DNA of 64,000 bases from Ruicaihuangia caeni (GCF_029952955.1 NZ_JASATX010000001.1:1-64000), one strand, 5' to 3'. Positions 45,697-54,694 are shown, numbered from the stretch's first letter. The notes: generated by a model not told the origin, from the sequence alone. Program-made: numbers and translations.

Positions 45697-46964
45697 CCTT
45701 CGGTGCCCGGCCGGTCGGTCCCGATCTGGTAGGCGAGCAGTGAAAGAGAGAGCACGAGCAGCCCGCGTGACTCGCGGGGATCGAGCCCGGTGATCTCGGC
45801 GATGCGTTTGAGCCGGTAGATGACCGTATTCGCGTGGACGAACATGCTCTCGGCGGCTCCCGAGATGTTCCCTCCTGCGTCGATGTACGCACGCAGCGTG
45901 TCGACGAGCGCCGACGGCCGCCGACGTTCGTATTCCAGGAGGGGCCCGAGCGCGTCGCGCGACATCTCCTGGATGAGGCCGCTGCTCCGGGCCAGTCTCT
46001 CGAGCCGCAGGTCGTTGAAGCTCAGCGGCTCACCGGTATCGAGCGCGACGGCGATGTGGGAGGCCTCCTGCGCTTCTTCGAACGAGAGCCGCACGTCTTC
46101 GAGCCCTGGGTGGGCCGCGCCCACTCCGACCCCCATCGTCGAGAAGCGTTCGGCGAGTTCTCTGGCCACGGGGCCGAGGGTCTTCTGGCCGACGGCATCG
46201 TCAACCGGCCACAGCAGGAAGACGCTGCTGTCTCGCACCCCGGCGAACGCACGATGGTCCGAGCGGATCCTCGTCGCGATCTGGTAGACGCGTCGCACAT
46301 GGTCCTCAAGCGAGGGCGACTGCGCAGCACCCGCTCGCCTCGGCAGCATGGCGATCGCGACGTAGCTCGACGCCAGGTCTTTCCCGTACGGCTCCGCGCT
46401 CAGCGCGCCGCCGTCGAGCTTGCCGGTGATCAGGGCGTCCACGAGCGAGTTCCGCGTGAGTTCTCGGTTCGACCAGGTCGATTGCGCCTCTCGGATGAAG
46501 CCGGCCGCCATGCTGCCCGTCGCGTTCTCGATGTGCCAGAACAGCCTCGCAGAGATGTAGAGAAGAGTCTCCAGTTCGCGGCGATCATCCCGTCTGATCT
46601 GCGAGAGGAACATCGCCCACGCGAATCGCCCCCAGACGTTGTACGAGCGCATCAGGGACTCGATCGAGATGCCTTGCCGCATCCTGATCGCTCCGATGCG
46701 CTCCCACGAGACCGAGTTGAAGGCCGGCCGTTCGGCTTCGGACTTTATCGCCTCGACCAGCGCCCGCAGGTTGGCGAACGACGACTCGATCACCGACTCG
46801 AACGCCGCGGGTGACAGTCGCGCGTAGTCCTGAAATCGTCGCCCGTACTCCTCCGCCGCCATCGTCGCGTAATGGGGGAGCAGAGGCCGCACGCGGCCCA
46901 GGATCGTGTCGACCACGTCGGTGTCTGGATGCGCGACGATCGTCCCGTCGAAATCGGTCTCCAT
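45693..46964 (-). CDS. PucR/CdaR-family transcriptional regulator
   Basis: A 423-residue protein. The N-terminal ~180 residues are a helical sensor region of the RsbT co-antagonist-like type; a GGDEF-like PucR middle domain is at ~180-310; the C-terminal PucR HTH lies at ~340-400 (LVDTLRAYIDAGGNISGAAESMFVHANTVIYRLKRI, with the helix-turn-helix at the end). Such proteins regulate neighbouring catabolic genes in response to their substrate. It is divergent from the second reductase gene and convergent with the thiolase, so it is the prime candidate regulator of this block. Met at 46964 is preferred over 46982. Confidence 0.88.
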   Translation of the reverse strand: METDFDGTIVAHPDTDVVDTILGRVRPLLPHYATMAAEEYGRRFQDYARLSPAAFESVIESSFANLRALVEAIKSEAERPAFNSVSWERIGAIRMRQGISIESLMRSYNVWGRFAWAMFLSQIRRDDRRELETLLYISARLFWHIENATGSMAAGFIREAQSTWSNRELTRNSLVDALITGKLDGGALSAEPYGKDLASSYVAIAMLPRRAGAAQSPSLEDHVRRVYQIATRIRSDHRAFAGVRDSSVFLLWPVDDAVGQKTLGPVARELAERFSTMGVGVGAAHPGLEDVRLSFEEAQEASHIAVALDTGEPLSFNDLRLERLARSSGLIQEMSRDALGPLLEYERRRPSALVDTLRAYIDAGGNISGAAESMFVHANTVIYRLKRIAEITGLDPRESRGLLVLSLSLLAYQIGTDRPGTEG

Positions 46965-47242
46965 CGTGGAACTCCGTCTCATCCGCTCAAGCGGTTCATC
47001 CTAACGCGGCACCCGTGCGCACGATCGTGAAAACCGCAAAGGGAGGTCGTGACAAACACCAAGAAACGGTGTGCTCTTGTCTCTACTCCCAAAGCGCATA
47101 CTAAGCCGGCGCTGGCAATCTGTCGGAAGCCGCGATGCGGCTCATGCGATCAGTTGACGAGGAGGTTGACGGGCTTGCCGATTCAGCGAACGACCCCGGA
47201 AGCACACCGATGCCGGCCGATGGTTCCGGAAACGGCGGGCTG
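46965..47242. promoter_or_regulatory. divergent regulatory region between the PucR-type gene and the second reductase
   Basis: About 280 bases with the lowest GC of the neighbourhood. It contains the perfect palindrome CACGATCGTG (47020-47029) and ACACC/GGTGT arms (47056-47060 and 47068-47072) around an A-rich centre, either of which could be a regulator site. CATACTAAG near 47098 could be a -10 for the plus strand. No gene is seen unless the reductase starts further upstream, at 47135 or 47210. Confidence 0.4.
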
Positions 47243-49228
47243 ATGTTCGAGAATCTTCTTCGACCCGGGCGCATCAACTCGATGCGCACGCGCCACCGCC
47301 TCATGGTCGCGCCGATGGAGAAATCCATGGCTCACCCGGACGGATCGCTGAGCGAGCGATACATCGAATACGTGGCCGAGCGGGTGCGGGGCGGTGCTTC
47401 GCTCATCAACCTCGAGTCAACTTATGTCGATGAAGGCGGACGAGGCAATCCGTACCAGGTCGGGTCTCACCACGACGGCGTCATTCCGCAATTGCGCAGA
47501 CTCGCCGATCTGGTTCATGCCGGTGGCGGGCAGTTGTCGCTCGAACTTCACCACGGCGGCAGACAGTCGAGCTCATCGGCCAGCGGCCGTCAGGCGATCG
47601 CCCCGTCCGCGATCGCGAGCAGGGCCATGGGACCGGGTGCCACACCTCGGGAGATGACGCTCGAAGACATCCACGATGTCGAACGCGCCTATCGCTCGGC
47701 GGCGCGCCGGTGTCTCGAGGCGGGTGTCGACATGATCACCCTTCACGGCGCGCATGGCTACCTGCTCGGGCAGTTCCTCTCTCCGCAATCGAATCGGCGA
47801 GCCGACGAATACGGAGGGTCGCTCGAGAACCGTGCTCGGTTCCCGTTGCAGATTCTTGAGGCCGTGCGCGAAGTCGTCGGCGCGGACTACCCGATCGCTT
47901 ATCGCATCTCGGCGGTCGAGTATGTGGACGGCGGACTCGAGCTCGACGAGAGCGTCGAGTTCTCTCGCATGCTCAAGGATGCCGGCATCGACATGATCGA
48001 CGTGGCAGGGGGCACGTACGAGTCGATGTCGGTCATCTTCCAGGGGGCAGACGCGCCGCGAGGGGGGTTCCTGCCGCAGGCGGCCGCGATCAAGGCGGCG
48101 GTCGGGGAGCTGCCGGTCGGTGTCGCGCAGAAGCTCAGCGACCCGGTCGTCGCCGAGCAGGCGATGCTCGAGTACGGCATCGACTACATAACCATCGCCC
48201 GCGGTTTCCACGCCGACCCTCATCTCGTGAGAAAGATCGAGCGCGAGGCCGCCGACGACATCCTTCCGTGCATCGCGTGCAACGCGTGTCTCTGGATGTC
48301 GGTCGCCCGCACTCCGGTGCAGTGCGCCGCCAACCCGCACTCCAATCACGAGGAGAGCCGCCGCATGACGCCGACCGAGACCCCGAGACGAGTGCTCGTC
48401 GTCGGGGGTGGGGTGGGCGGAATGCACGCAGCCCGCGTGCTCGCGCGCACGGGAAACGAGGTCACGCTCGTGGAACGAGAAACGCGGCTGGGCGGGCAGA
48501 TCCTGAATTCGATGGCGACGCAGCCCGACCACGCGCTCTTGGTCGGATGGCTCGAACGCCAGCTCAAGAAGCATCGCGTCGACGTCCGGCTTTCGACGAC
48601 CGCCGACGCGGAACTCGTGGCGCAGCTTGCGCCCGACGCGGTCGTCGTCGCGACAGGCGCCGGCGGCACCCTTCCTCGGGTGCGACTAAACGACGGCAGC
48701 GTCCGGATGCTGGATGTCTTCGAGGCATTCGCGGAGCACGAGACCGTCGAGGGTCCGGTGGTGGTCACGACGGGGGACTCCGCCAGCTGCCACCTGGCGT
48801 TGCTGCTCGCGCGCCGCGGGGTCGAAGTGCACCTGGTGGAGCAGGGAACCGCGCTCGCGGCCGATCGCCCCGCTCCGCTCGGATCCTTCATCGAGGCGAA
48901 GGTCGTCGCCGTGGACAAGATCACCGTGCACCGGCTATCGACTGTCGAGGACATCGATGCTCGCTCCATCGTCACTCAGGTGGATGGTGCGCGCCTTGCG
49001 GTGGAGGCCGCAACCGTGGTGGTCGGCGGGCGCAGGTCGCTCTGGGAGCTCGGCGCACGCCTCAAGGCGGACATGCCCGGCATCCCGGTGCACGTGATCG
49101 GTGACGCCGCGGCCCCCCGAGACGTCTATTGGGCCAGTCACGAAGCGGCCGAGGCGGCGTTCAGTATCCAGAGTGCGTCCGGAACGCCGACACCCACAAC
49201 AGGGAAGACACACCAGCATGAGCAGTGA
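47243..49228 (+). CDS. old-yellow-enzyme family NADH:flavin oxidoreductase (FMN/Fe-S/FAD)
   Basis: A 661-residue relative of the reductase at 37456, with the full domain set: FMN barrel 1-~330 (LSLELHHGGRQSS, about 94-106; ITLHGAHGYLLGQFLSP, about 159-175), Fe-S loop C343-x2-C346-x2-C349-x11-C361 complete as in trimethylamine dehydrogenase, and FAD/NAD domains from about residue 385 (VLVVGGGVGGMHAARVLA). It oxidises or reduces C=C or C-N bonds with NAD(P)H. The start is uncertain: family similarity begins at MFENLLRPG (47243), but in-frame ATGs at 47210 and 47135 exist. The 3' end overlaps the monooxygenase gene by 11 bases. Confidence 0.88.
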   Translation: MFENLLRPGRINSMRTRHRLMVAPMEKSMAHPDGSLSERYIEYVAERVRGGASLINLESTYVDEGGRGNPYQVGSHHDGVIPQLRRLADLVHAGGGQLSLELHHGGRQSSSSASGRQAIAPSAIASRAMGPGATPREMTLEDIHDVERAYRSAARRCLEAGVDMITLHGAHGYLLGQFLSPQSNRRADEYGGSLENRARFPLQILEAVREVVGADYPIAYRISAVEYVDGGLELDESVEFSRMLKDAGIDMIDVAGGTYESMSVIFQGADAPRGGFLPQAAAIKAAVGELPVGVAQKLSDPVVAEQAMLEYGIDYITIARGFHADPHLVRKIEREAADDILPCIACNACLWMSVARTPVQCAANPHSNHEESRRMTPTETPRRVLVVGGGVGGMHAARVLARTGNEVTLVERETRLGGQILNSMATQPDHALLVGWLERQLKKHRVDVRLSTTADAELVAQLAPDAVVVATGAGGTLPRVRLNDGSVRMLDVFEAFAEHETVEGPVVVTTGDSASCHLALLLARRGVEVHLVEQGTALAADRPAPLGSFIEAKVVAVDKITVHRLSTVEDIDARSIVTQVDGARLAVEAATVVVGGRRSLWELGARLKADMPGIPVHVIGDAAAPRDVYWASHEAAEAAFSIQSASGTPTPTTGKTHQHEQ

Positions 49229-50717
49229 AACCGTCGCCATCGTCGGTTCCGGGGTGAGCGGCCTCTCCGCCGCGCGTTACCTCGCGGCGAACGGCTTCCA
49301 GCCGACGATCTTCGAAGCGTATTCGGATCTCGGCGGGCAGTGGAACCGCGCCAACCCGAAGAGCGGCGTCTGGCCGCAGATGCGGACGAACACTGGAAAG
49401 TTCGCCACAAAGCTCTCCGACGTGCAGTACCCCGCCGGCACCGCGCTGTTCCCCCGTAACGGTGAAGTGCTCGCGATGATCAACGAGTTCGCCGAGAAAT
49501 TCGCCCTCCGCCGGTGCATCCGCTTCAACTCGACCGTCACGCGCCTCGAGCGCGCGGATGCCGGATATTCGGTGACATGGACGGATGAGCGCGGCGAGGA
49601 GCACACCGCGCGATTCGACCGCGCCGTCGTCGCGAGCGGGCGCTTCAACAAGCCAGAGATCCCCGCCATCCCCGGTCTCGATGGATTCACGGGCGCCGGT
49701 GGTGTCGTCCACACCTTCGATTACAAGGAGCCGGAACGGTTCCGTGGCATGCGCGTGCTGGTGTGCGGCGGTTCGATCTCGTCACTCGAGATCGCGAGCG
49801 ACCAGGCAATGGGCGGCGCCGCTTCGGTCTCGCTGGCGCAGCGCAGGCAGAGGTTCGTGATGCCGAAGATGGTCGCGGGCGCTCCCCTCGAGTACTTCGT
49901 CTTCACTCGCGCCGGTGCGCTGCGCCTCGCTGACACACCCGATGAGACGTTGTTGGCCGACGCGAAGGAACTCCTTCTTCGCATCGGCGGGAACCCCGCG
50001 CGCTACGGCGCACCCGCTCCGCACGATGACCTTGCCAAGGCCGGCGTGACCGGGAGTCAGCACTATCTGAATCTGATCGCCGAAGACCGCATCACAGTGC
50101 GCCCGTGGATCAGCCACCTCGAGGGCAATATCGTCCATTACCTCGACGGCACACAGGAGGAGACCGACGCGATCATCGTTGGAACAGGCTTCGACCTCAA
50201 CCTGCCGTACCTGGACGACGAGATCTCAGACATCATCGCTCTGACTCGCAAGGGCATGAACCTCTCCGAGTTCACGTTTCACCCGGAACTGCCCGGGCTC
50301 GCCTTCCTCGGCCTCTGGGCGCAGTTGGGTCCGTATCCGGTCGTGCTCGAGCAGCAGGCGCGGTACCTCGCGTACGCCTGGGCCGGGCTCGCGCCGATGC
50401 CCACCGAGAGCGAACTCCGCGACGGCGTGCGCCGGTGCATCCAGGAGAACCATCACACCGGCTACCGGGAACAACACGAAATGGCGATCCGCTTCGCAAA
50501 GCTCGCGGGGACGGACCCCGCCGGTGTAGTGAACGAGCGGCTCGCCGCAGTGCTCGAAAAGAGCGCCGTGACGGGCGAGATGTTCCGAATCGTGGGCCCA
50601 GACGCACTCCCGGACGCGGCGGCGCGGCTCATCGCTGATTTCGACGCGCACGCCCCGCTGGATGTTCAGAGGGAACTGGCGGAGGCGATCTCTCCAGTGC
50701 TGGCCTCGCGCGGCTGA
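49218..50717 (+). CDS. flavin-containing monooxygenase (FMO/Baeyer-Villiger type)
   Basis: A 499-residue class B flavoprotein monooxygenase. FAD motif GSGVSGLSAARYL (10-22), a second dinucleotide motif VLVCGGSISSLEIA (about 180-193) for NADPH, and between them FTGAGGVVHTFDY (about 156-168), which resembles the F-x-G-x3-H-x3-Y/W fingerprint with one extra residue. GTGFDLNLPY (about 319-328) is the closing FMO motif. It would hydroxylate a heteroatom or insert oxygen next to a ketone. ATG overlaps the upstream reductase gene, so both form one unit controlled by the divergent PucR-type regulator. Confidence 0.9.
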   Translation: MSSETVAIVGSGVSGLSAARYLAANGFQPTIFEAYSDLGGQWNRANPKSGVWPQMRTNTGKFATKLSDVQYPAGTALFPRNGEVLAMINEFAEKFALRRCIRFNSTVTRLERADAGYSVTWTDERGEEHTARFDRAVVASGRFNKPEIPAIPGLDGFTGAGGVVHTFDYKEPERFRGMRVLVCGGSISSLEIASDQAMGGAASVSLAQRRQRFVMPKMVAGAPLEYFVFTRAGALRLADTPDETLLADAKELLLRIGGNPARYGAPAPHDDLAKAGVTGSQHYLNLIAEDRITVRPWISHLEGNIVHYLDGTQEETDAIIVGTGFDLNLPYLDDEISDIIALTRKGMNLSEFTFHPELPGLAFLGLWAQLGPYPVVLEQQARYLAYAWAGLAPMPTESELRDGVRRCIQENHHTGYREQHEMAIRFAKLAGTDPAGVVNERLAAVLEKSAVTGEMFRIVGPDALPDAAARLIADFDAHAPLDVQRELAEAISPVLASRG

Positions 50718-50745
50718 AGTGAGCACACCCGTGCCCCTTCCCTAG

Positions 50746-50880
50746 CCTCAACCCTTGCTGCCGGTCGTCGCAATGCCCTCGACGAAGCTCCGCTGACCGA
50801 TGAAGAAGAGGATGATCATCGGCACGGTCGTGATGACGCTCGCCGTCACCAGAATCTCCCAGTGCCACTCGCCCCCGAAG
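50746..50880. repeat. right copy of the 135-bp direct repeat
   Basis: The 3' end of the intact permease gene. It matches 27995-28129 with four base differences. The repeats bracket 22.6 kb holding the whole catabolic block. Confidence 0.92.
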
Positions 50881-51755
50881 CCGAACTGGTCGACCAGCGC
50901 CTTGAGCCCCCGAGGCACCGTGAAGGTGTCTGAGTCGCGCAGGTAGATGAGCCCGCGCATGAGGTCGGTCCACGCCGCTTGTGCCTCGAAGAGCAGTGTC
51001 ACCACGAGCGCCGGCTTCATCAAGGGCAGCGCGATCCGCGTGAAGATCGTCCAGTTGTTCGCGCCGTCGATGCGGGCAGCTTCGAAGATGTCGCGCGGCA
51101 TGCCGAGGAAGAACTGCCGCAGCAGGAAGATGTAGAACGCGCTCCCGAAGAGATTGCCGGCCCACAACGGGTAGAGCGTGCCTGTCGCGCCGAGCCCGTT
51201 CCAGATGAGGAACGTCGGGATCATCGTGACGGCGCCCGGCAGCATCATGGTGGCGAGTACGAATCCGAAGAGCGCATTTCTTCCGCGGAACTGGAAGTAC
51301 GAGAATCCCCACGCGACCATCGCGCTCGAGATCGTCACCGTCACCGCCGCGAGCACCGTCACGAGCAGGGTGTTCCACAACCACAGCGCGAGCGGCGCTT
51401 CTTGCCACACGGTCACGTAGTTCTCGAGCGTGAACGTGTTCGGGATGAGTTGGTTGTCGAACACCTCGCCACGAGGCTTGAAGGATGCGCTCACCAACCA
51501 GATGAACGGGTAGGTGAAGACGACACCGAACACCACCAGCAGCGCTGTGACGGCGATGCGCACCAGCAACGGCTTGCGACGGCGCTGGCGGTCCTGCGGT
51601 GGCTTGGATCCTGCCGTGGGCTCGGATTCGACAGCATCCTGCTCTAGGCCGCTGCTCCTCTCGGCCCGCGACCGCATGCCCGCCTCGAAGCCGAGTGGAG
51701 CAGCCGTGGGAGCGGGCACCGGTTCGCCCATGGGTCGTGAGACCTGCTGGGTCAT
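50748..51755 (-). CDS. carbohydrate ABC transporter permease (MalG type)
   Basis: A 335-residue inner-membrane permease of the CUT1 family. After a ~55-residue hydrophilic N-terminus (Arg/Pro-rich), six helices follow. The EAA loop that contacts the ATPase reads EAARIDGANNWTIFTRIALP (about 216-235). It pairs with the MalF-type permease encoded just upstream with a 4-base overlap. No ATPase gene is in the unit, as is common in actinobacteria, where a shared MsiK-like ATPase serves many importers. The last 44 codons are duplicated at 27997-28129. Confidence 0.93.
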   Translation of the reverse strand: MTQQVSRPMGEPVPAPTAAPLGFEAGMRSRAERSSGLEQDAVESEPTAGSKPPQDRQRRRKPLLVRIAVTALLVVFGVVFTYPFIWLVSASFKPRGEVFDNQLIPNTFTLENYVTVWQEAPLALWLWNTLLVTVLAAVTVTISSAMVAWGFSYFQFRGRNALFGFVLATMMLPGAVTMIPTFLIWNGLGATGTLYPLWAGNLFGSAFYIFLLRQFFLGMPRDIFEAARIDGANNWTIFTRIALPLMKPALVVTLLFEAQAAWTDLMRGLIYLRDSDTFTVPRGLKALVDQFGFGGEWHWEILVTASVITTVPMIILFFIGQRSFVEGIATTGSKG

Positions 51756-52717
51756 CGCACGTCCGCCTCGTAGTAGACCACTCGACGACTCACCCAGAGC
51801 TGGATCGCGGTGACCGCCATGATCACGACGAACAGCAGCCAGGCCATCGCCGAGGCATAGCCCATGTGCAGGAACTGGAACGCCTGCTGGAACAGGTAGA
51901 TCACGTAGAACAACGCCGCATCGTTGCTGTAGGTGGTGTTGCCGCTACCGAAGAAGGCTGTGTACGCCTCATCGAAGGTCTGGAACGCCGCGATGGTGTT
52001 GACGACCACGATGAAGAAGATGGTCGGGCTGATCATCGGCACCGTGATCTTCGTCGTCTGCTGCCAGAAGTTCGCCCCGTCGATCCGCGCCGATTCGTAC
52101 AATTGGTTGGGCACCGCTCGAAGCGCGGCGAGGAGAATGATCACCGAGCCTCCGACGGTCCACAGACTCATGATCGCGAGGCCCGGCTTCACCCATGCCG
52201 GGTCGGTCGTCCACGCCGGACCGTTGATGCCGAACCAGCCGAGCACGTGGTTGATGAGCCCGTTCTGCCCGTTGAACAGCAGCAGGAACAGCACACCGAC
52301 CGCGACCGGAGGGGTCATCTTCGGCAGGAAGAACACCGTGCGGAAGAAGCCCGACGACCGGCGCCCGGCCTGGTTCAGCAGCACCGCCAGCGCGATCGAG
52401 ACGATCACGTACAGCGGAACCTGCAGCACCGTGAAGATGAACGTGTTCCACAGCGCCAACGCGATCTTCGGATCCTCGATGAGCTGCACGTAATTGTCGA
52501 ACCCGATGAACGACGGGTCGTTGATGACGTCGTAGTCGGTGAGCGACAAATACGCGCTGTAGCCGATCGGCCAGGCGGTGAAGACCAGGAAGCCGATGAT
52601 CCAGGGGCTCAGGAACAGCAGCGCCGCGCGGGTGTTGCGGCGGCGGGCCGCGCGCCGCGTGCGCTGCCGCTCAGGATCGATACCGGATGCCGCGGGCGCG
52701 AGCTCGGTGACGCTCAT
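51752..52717 (-). CDS. carbohydrate ABC transporter permease (MalF type)
   Basis: A 321-residue CUT1 permease with six predicted helices after a basic N-terminus. The EAA loop reads ESARIDGANFWQQTTKITVP (about 205-224). It forms a heterodimer with the MalG-type protein. ATG start three bases after the binding-protein stop on the minus strand; its stop overlaps the malG-type ATG. Confidence 0.93.
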   Translation of the reverse strand: MSVTELAPAASGIDPERQRTRRAARRRNTRAALLFLSPWIIGFLVFTAWPIGYSAYLSLTDYDVINDPSFIGFDNYVQLIEDPKIALALWNTFIFTVLQVPLYVIVSIALAVLLNQAGRRSSGFFRTVFFLPKMTPPVAVGVLFLLLFNGQNGLINHVLGWFGINGPAWTTDPAWVKPGLAIMSLWTVGGSVIILLAALRAVPNQLYESARIDGANFWQQTTKITVPMISPTIFFIVVVNTIAAFQTFDEAYTAFFGSGNTTYSNDAALFYVIYLFQQAFQFLHMGYASAMAWLLFVVIMAVTAIQLWVSRRVVYYEADVR

Positions 52718-52720
52718 CGA

Positions 52721-54106
52721 TCACTTCCCGTTCTCCATCTTCTTCCACGCCGCGTCGAGCGCCTTCTGCGCCTCGTCCTGCGCCTTGTCGAGCGCAGTCT
52801 GCGGATCCTCCTGCCCGTTCAGCACGCGGTTCACCGCGTCTTGCCAGGCCGTCTTGAACTCGGCGTCGGCCGGGTTTGCGGGAAGCGAGAACGTGTTGTC
52901 GTTCGCCTCGTACATCTTCTTCACGCCGGTGTCCCACGGCTCGCCGCCGGTGGTCACCATCTCGCGGATCTTCTCGTCGGCATCCGCGTTGCCGGTCAGC
53001 ACGCCGGTGAAGGGCTTGCCGTCAGCGTTCCTGAGGTCGAGGCGGGCCTGCGCCGCGGCGACCCAGCTGTCGACCTCGGTCATGACCCGTGCGAAGCGGC
53101 ACGCCGCGGGTGCGGTCTCGTTGCTGCCGGCGGGAATCGCCCACGCCGAGCCGCTGGCGTAGGCGAGGCTCTCCCCGTCCTTCGAGTGGAAGGTGTCGAA
53201 CGCCATAGGCGCGTCGGGCGACACATCGTTCAGCACGTTGATGTACCACTGCTCCATCCACATGGATCCGAGCACATTGGTCGCGTACTGGTTGCCGCCG
53301 CCGAAGAAGTCGGCGGAGTCGCGGTACGCCTTGACGGCGCTGAATCCGCCCTGCAGGTCGTAGATGCCCACTGCGAACTCGAGCGCCTCGACCGCCTTCG
53401 GGTCATTGAGCTGCGCCGTGCGGCCGTCCTCAGAGATCAGGTCGACACCGTTCGACTTCGCCCAGAGGGGGAAGAACTCGGGCAGTTTCGTGTCGACCCC
53501 GATGACGCTGAGCTTGCCGCCATCGTTCTTCATCATCGCCTCTGCGGCCTTGGTGACGGCATCCCAATCCGAGCCGTTGACATCGTCGATGGTGAGTCCC
53601 GCGGCCGAGAGGAGGTCGGCGTTCGCCATCGTCAGTTGCACCGTGTTGAACTCGGGGATGCCGTAGACCTTGCCGTCGAACGTCACCTGGTCGAGCGCCG
53701 CTTCGAGGTACTGGTCGGTGCCGATGTCTTCGCCCTCGATGCATTTGTCGAGCGGCATGATCGCGCCGCGTGCCGCGAGCGAACCGATCTGGTCGCGGTT
53801 CGCATACACGAGTGCCGGCGGGTCACCGGCTGCCACCGCCGAGAGGAACTGCTGCATGTCGAGGTCGCCCTCGATGAGCTTGACGGTCACACCGTCGCCG
53901 AGCGCCTTCGTCGCAAGGTCATAGCGCGTGGTCGCGATCTCGTCGACACCGCCGAATCCCATCACCTGAAGGTTTCCGCTCAGAGTCGCATCGCGGTCGT
54001 ACTTGATGTCGTCATCGGCGGTTTGATTGGAACCCGTCGCGCACGACGCCAGCATTCCAACAGCCACGGCCGCGATCGCGACCTTCGACAGTGTGCGAAC
54101 CCGCAT
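52721..54106 (-). CDS. carbohydrate ABC transporter substrate-binding lipoprotein
   Basis: A 461-residue type 1 extracellular solute-binding protein (MalE-like). The signal peptide MRVRTLSKVAIAAVAVGML ends in the lipobox LASC (Cys ~22). Typical segments are QFLSAVAAGDPPALVYANRDQ (about 90-110) and GKVYGIPEFNTVQLTMANADL (about 148-168). The C-terminus is Ala/Lys/Glu-rich and helical. ATG at 54106 is preferred because a signal peptide begins there and GAGGCT precedes it. It is the first gene of the importer unit. Confidence 0.93.
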   Translation of the reverse strand: MRVRTLSKVAIAAVAVGMLASCATGSNQTADDDIKYDRDATLSGNLQVMGFGGVDEIATTRYDLATKALGDGVTVKLIEGDLDMQQFLSAVAAGDPPALVYANRDQIGSLAARGAIMPLDKCIEGEDIGTDQYLEAALDQVTFDGKVYGIPEFNTVQLTMANADLLSAAGLTIDDVNGSDWDAVTKAAEAMMKNDGGKLSVIGVDTKLPEFFPLWAKSNGVDLISEDGRTAQLNDPKAVEALEFAVGIYDLQGGFSAVKAYRDSADFFGGGNQYATNVLGSMWMEQWYINVLNDVSPDAPMAFDTFHSKDGESLAYASGSAWAIPAGSNETAPAACRFARVMTEVDSWVAAAQARLDLRNADGKPFTGVLTGNADADEKIREMVTTGGEPWDTGVKKMYEANDNTFSLPANPADAEFKTAWQDAVNRVLNGQEDPQTALDKAQDEAQKALDAAWKKMENGK

Positions 54107-54498
54107 GAGAGCCTCCCGAAGCCAATGTCGGGCGGAAGTCGTTCGGGCCCGACTGCTGCGAACGGTACTCCCGCTTCTGAAGCGGAGCAACGGTTCTGAG
54201 CAGCGCTTCTTTTGCCTGGTCAACGCGGGTTTGCTTCTTCCCGTCCTGTGCCGCTCAGTCGGCCCGCGCTCGTAAGCGTCTCAGCGGTGTGAATAACTCC
54301 TGAGGTTTGCTCGTCGAGTCGTCATGATGGCCGAATGGTTACACGGGTCTCAAACTCCCTCTCACCTGGCTGGAGCTCGACCCTGCCGCTAGTTGACCTC
54401 CGCCCGATGCCCGTGCGTGCCGTTGGAGCCGTTGGTCATGCGTCGAGGGAAGTTAGAGGCCTGGCCGGACGCCCTCGAGCTCGGATATCGTCGGCACG
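54107..54498. promoter_or_regulatory. upstream region of the sugar importer; operator-like palindrome at 54171-54185
   Basis: About 390 bases without a gene. CCGCTTC-T-GAAGCGG (54171-54185) is a perfect 7-bp inverted repeat 65-80 bases before the importer start, placed like a LacI- or ROK-type operator. On the minus strand TTGACC lies near 54215 and could be a -35. No regulator gene is adjacent. The part beyond 54250 has lower GC and shows no recognisable feature except the promoter of the next small gene. Confidence 0.45.
54486..54491 (+). promoter_or_regulatory. -10 hexamer of a leaderless promoter
   Basis: TATCGT ends 7 bases before the ATG of the mini zinc-ribbon gene at 54499, the same geometry as at the other leaderless starts in this window. 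Confidence 0.5.
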
Positions 54499-54681
54499 AT
54501 GAGCGATCCGGACCTACGCATTCCGTCGTGCATATGGTGCGATGCCGTCATGCGCGCGGAGGAGCGTGAGTGGTTATGCCCCGGCTGCGGCTGGCAACTC
54601 GAGCCGCGCCCGCGCGACCCGCTGATGCCGTGGGATGACCGCCGGTCTCGCGAGAAGGGCGAGCCTTCCGAGTATTCGTGA
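54499..54681 (+). CDS. small zinc-ribbon protein
   Basis: A 60-residue protein with two CxxC knuckles, C11-x2-C14 (CIWCDAV) and C27-x2-C30 (LCPGCGW), that should bind one zinc ion. The rest is charged, ending in REKGEPSEYS. It has its own promoter hexamer and a terminator whose left arm overlaps its last codons, so it is a complete single-gene unit. Function unknown; such mini ribbons are common in mobile and phage-related DNA. Confidence 0.7.
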   Translation: MSDPDLRIPSCIWCDAVMRAEEREWLCPGCGWQLEPRPRDPLMPWDDRRSREKGEPSEYS

Positions 54682-54694
54682 AGGCTCGCCCTTC
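54654..54694 (+). terminator. strong hairpin terminator overlapping the mini-gene end
   Basis: A perfect 15-bp stem (GAAGGGCGAGCCTTC at 54654-54668 with its complement at 54680-54694) and an 11-base loop that contains the stop codon. It may also serve leftward transcription from the decaying genes on the other strand. Confidence 0.8.

Noticed and set aside
51599-54199. An 866-codon open frame on the plus strand across the sugar-importer operon
   Set aside because: It is antisense to three clearly conserved ABC transporter genes, is dominated by Arg, Glu, His and Asp as expected for a mirror frame in GC-rich DNA, and shows no domain.
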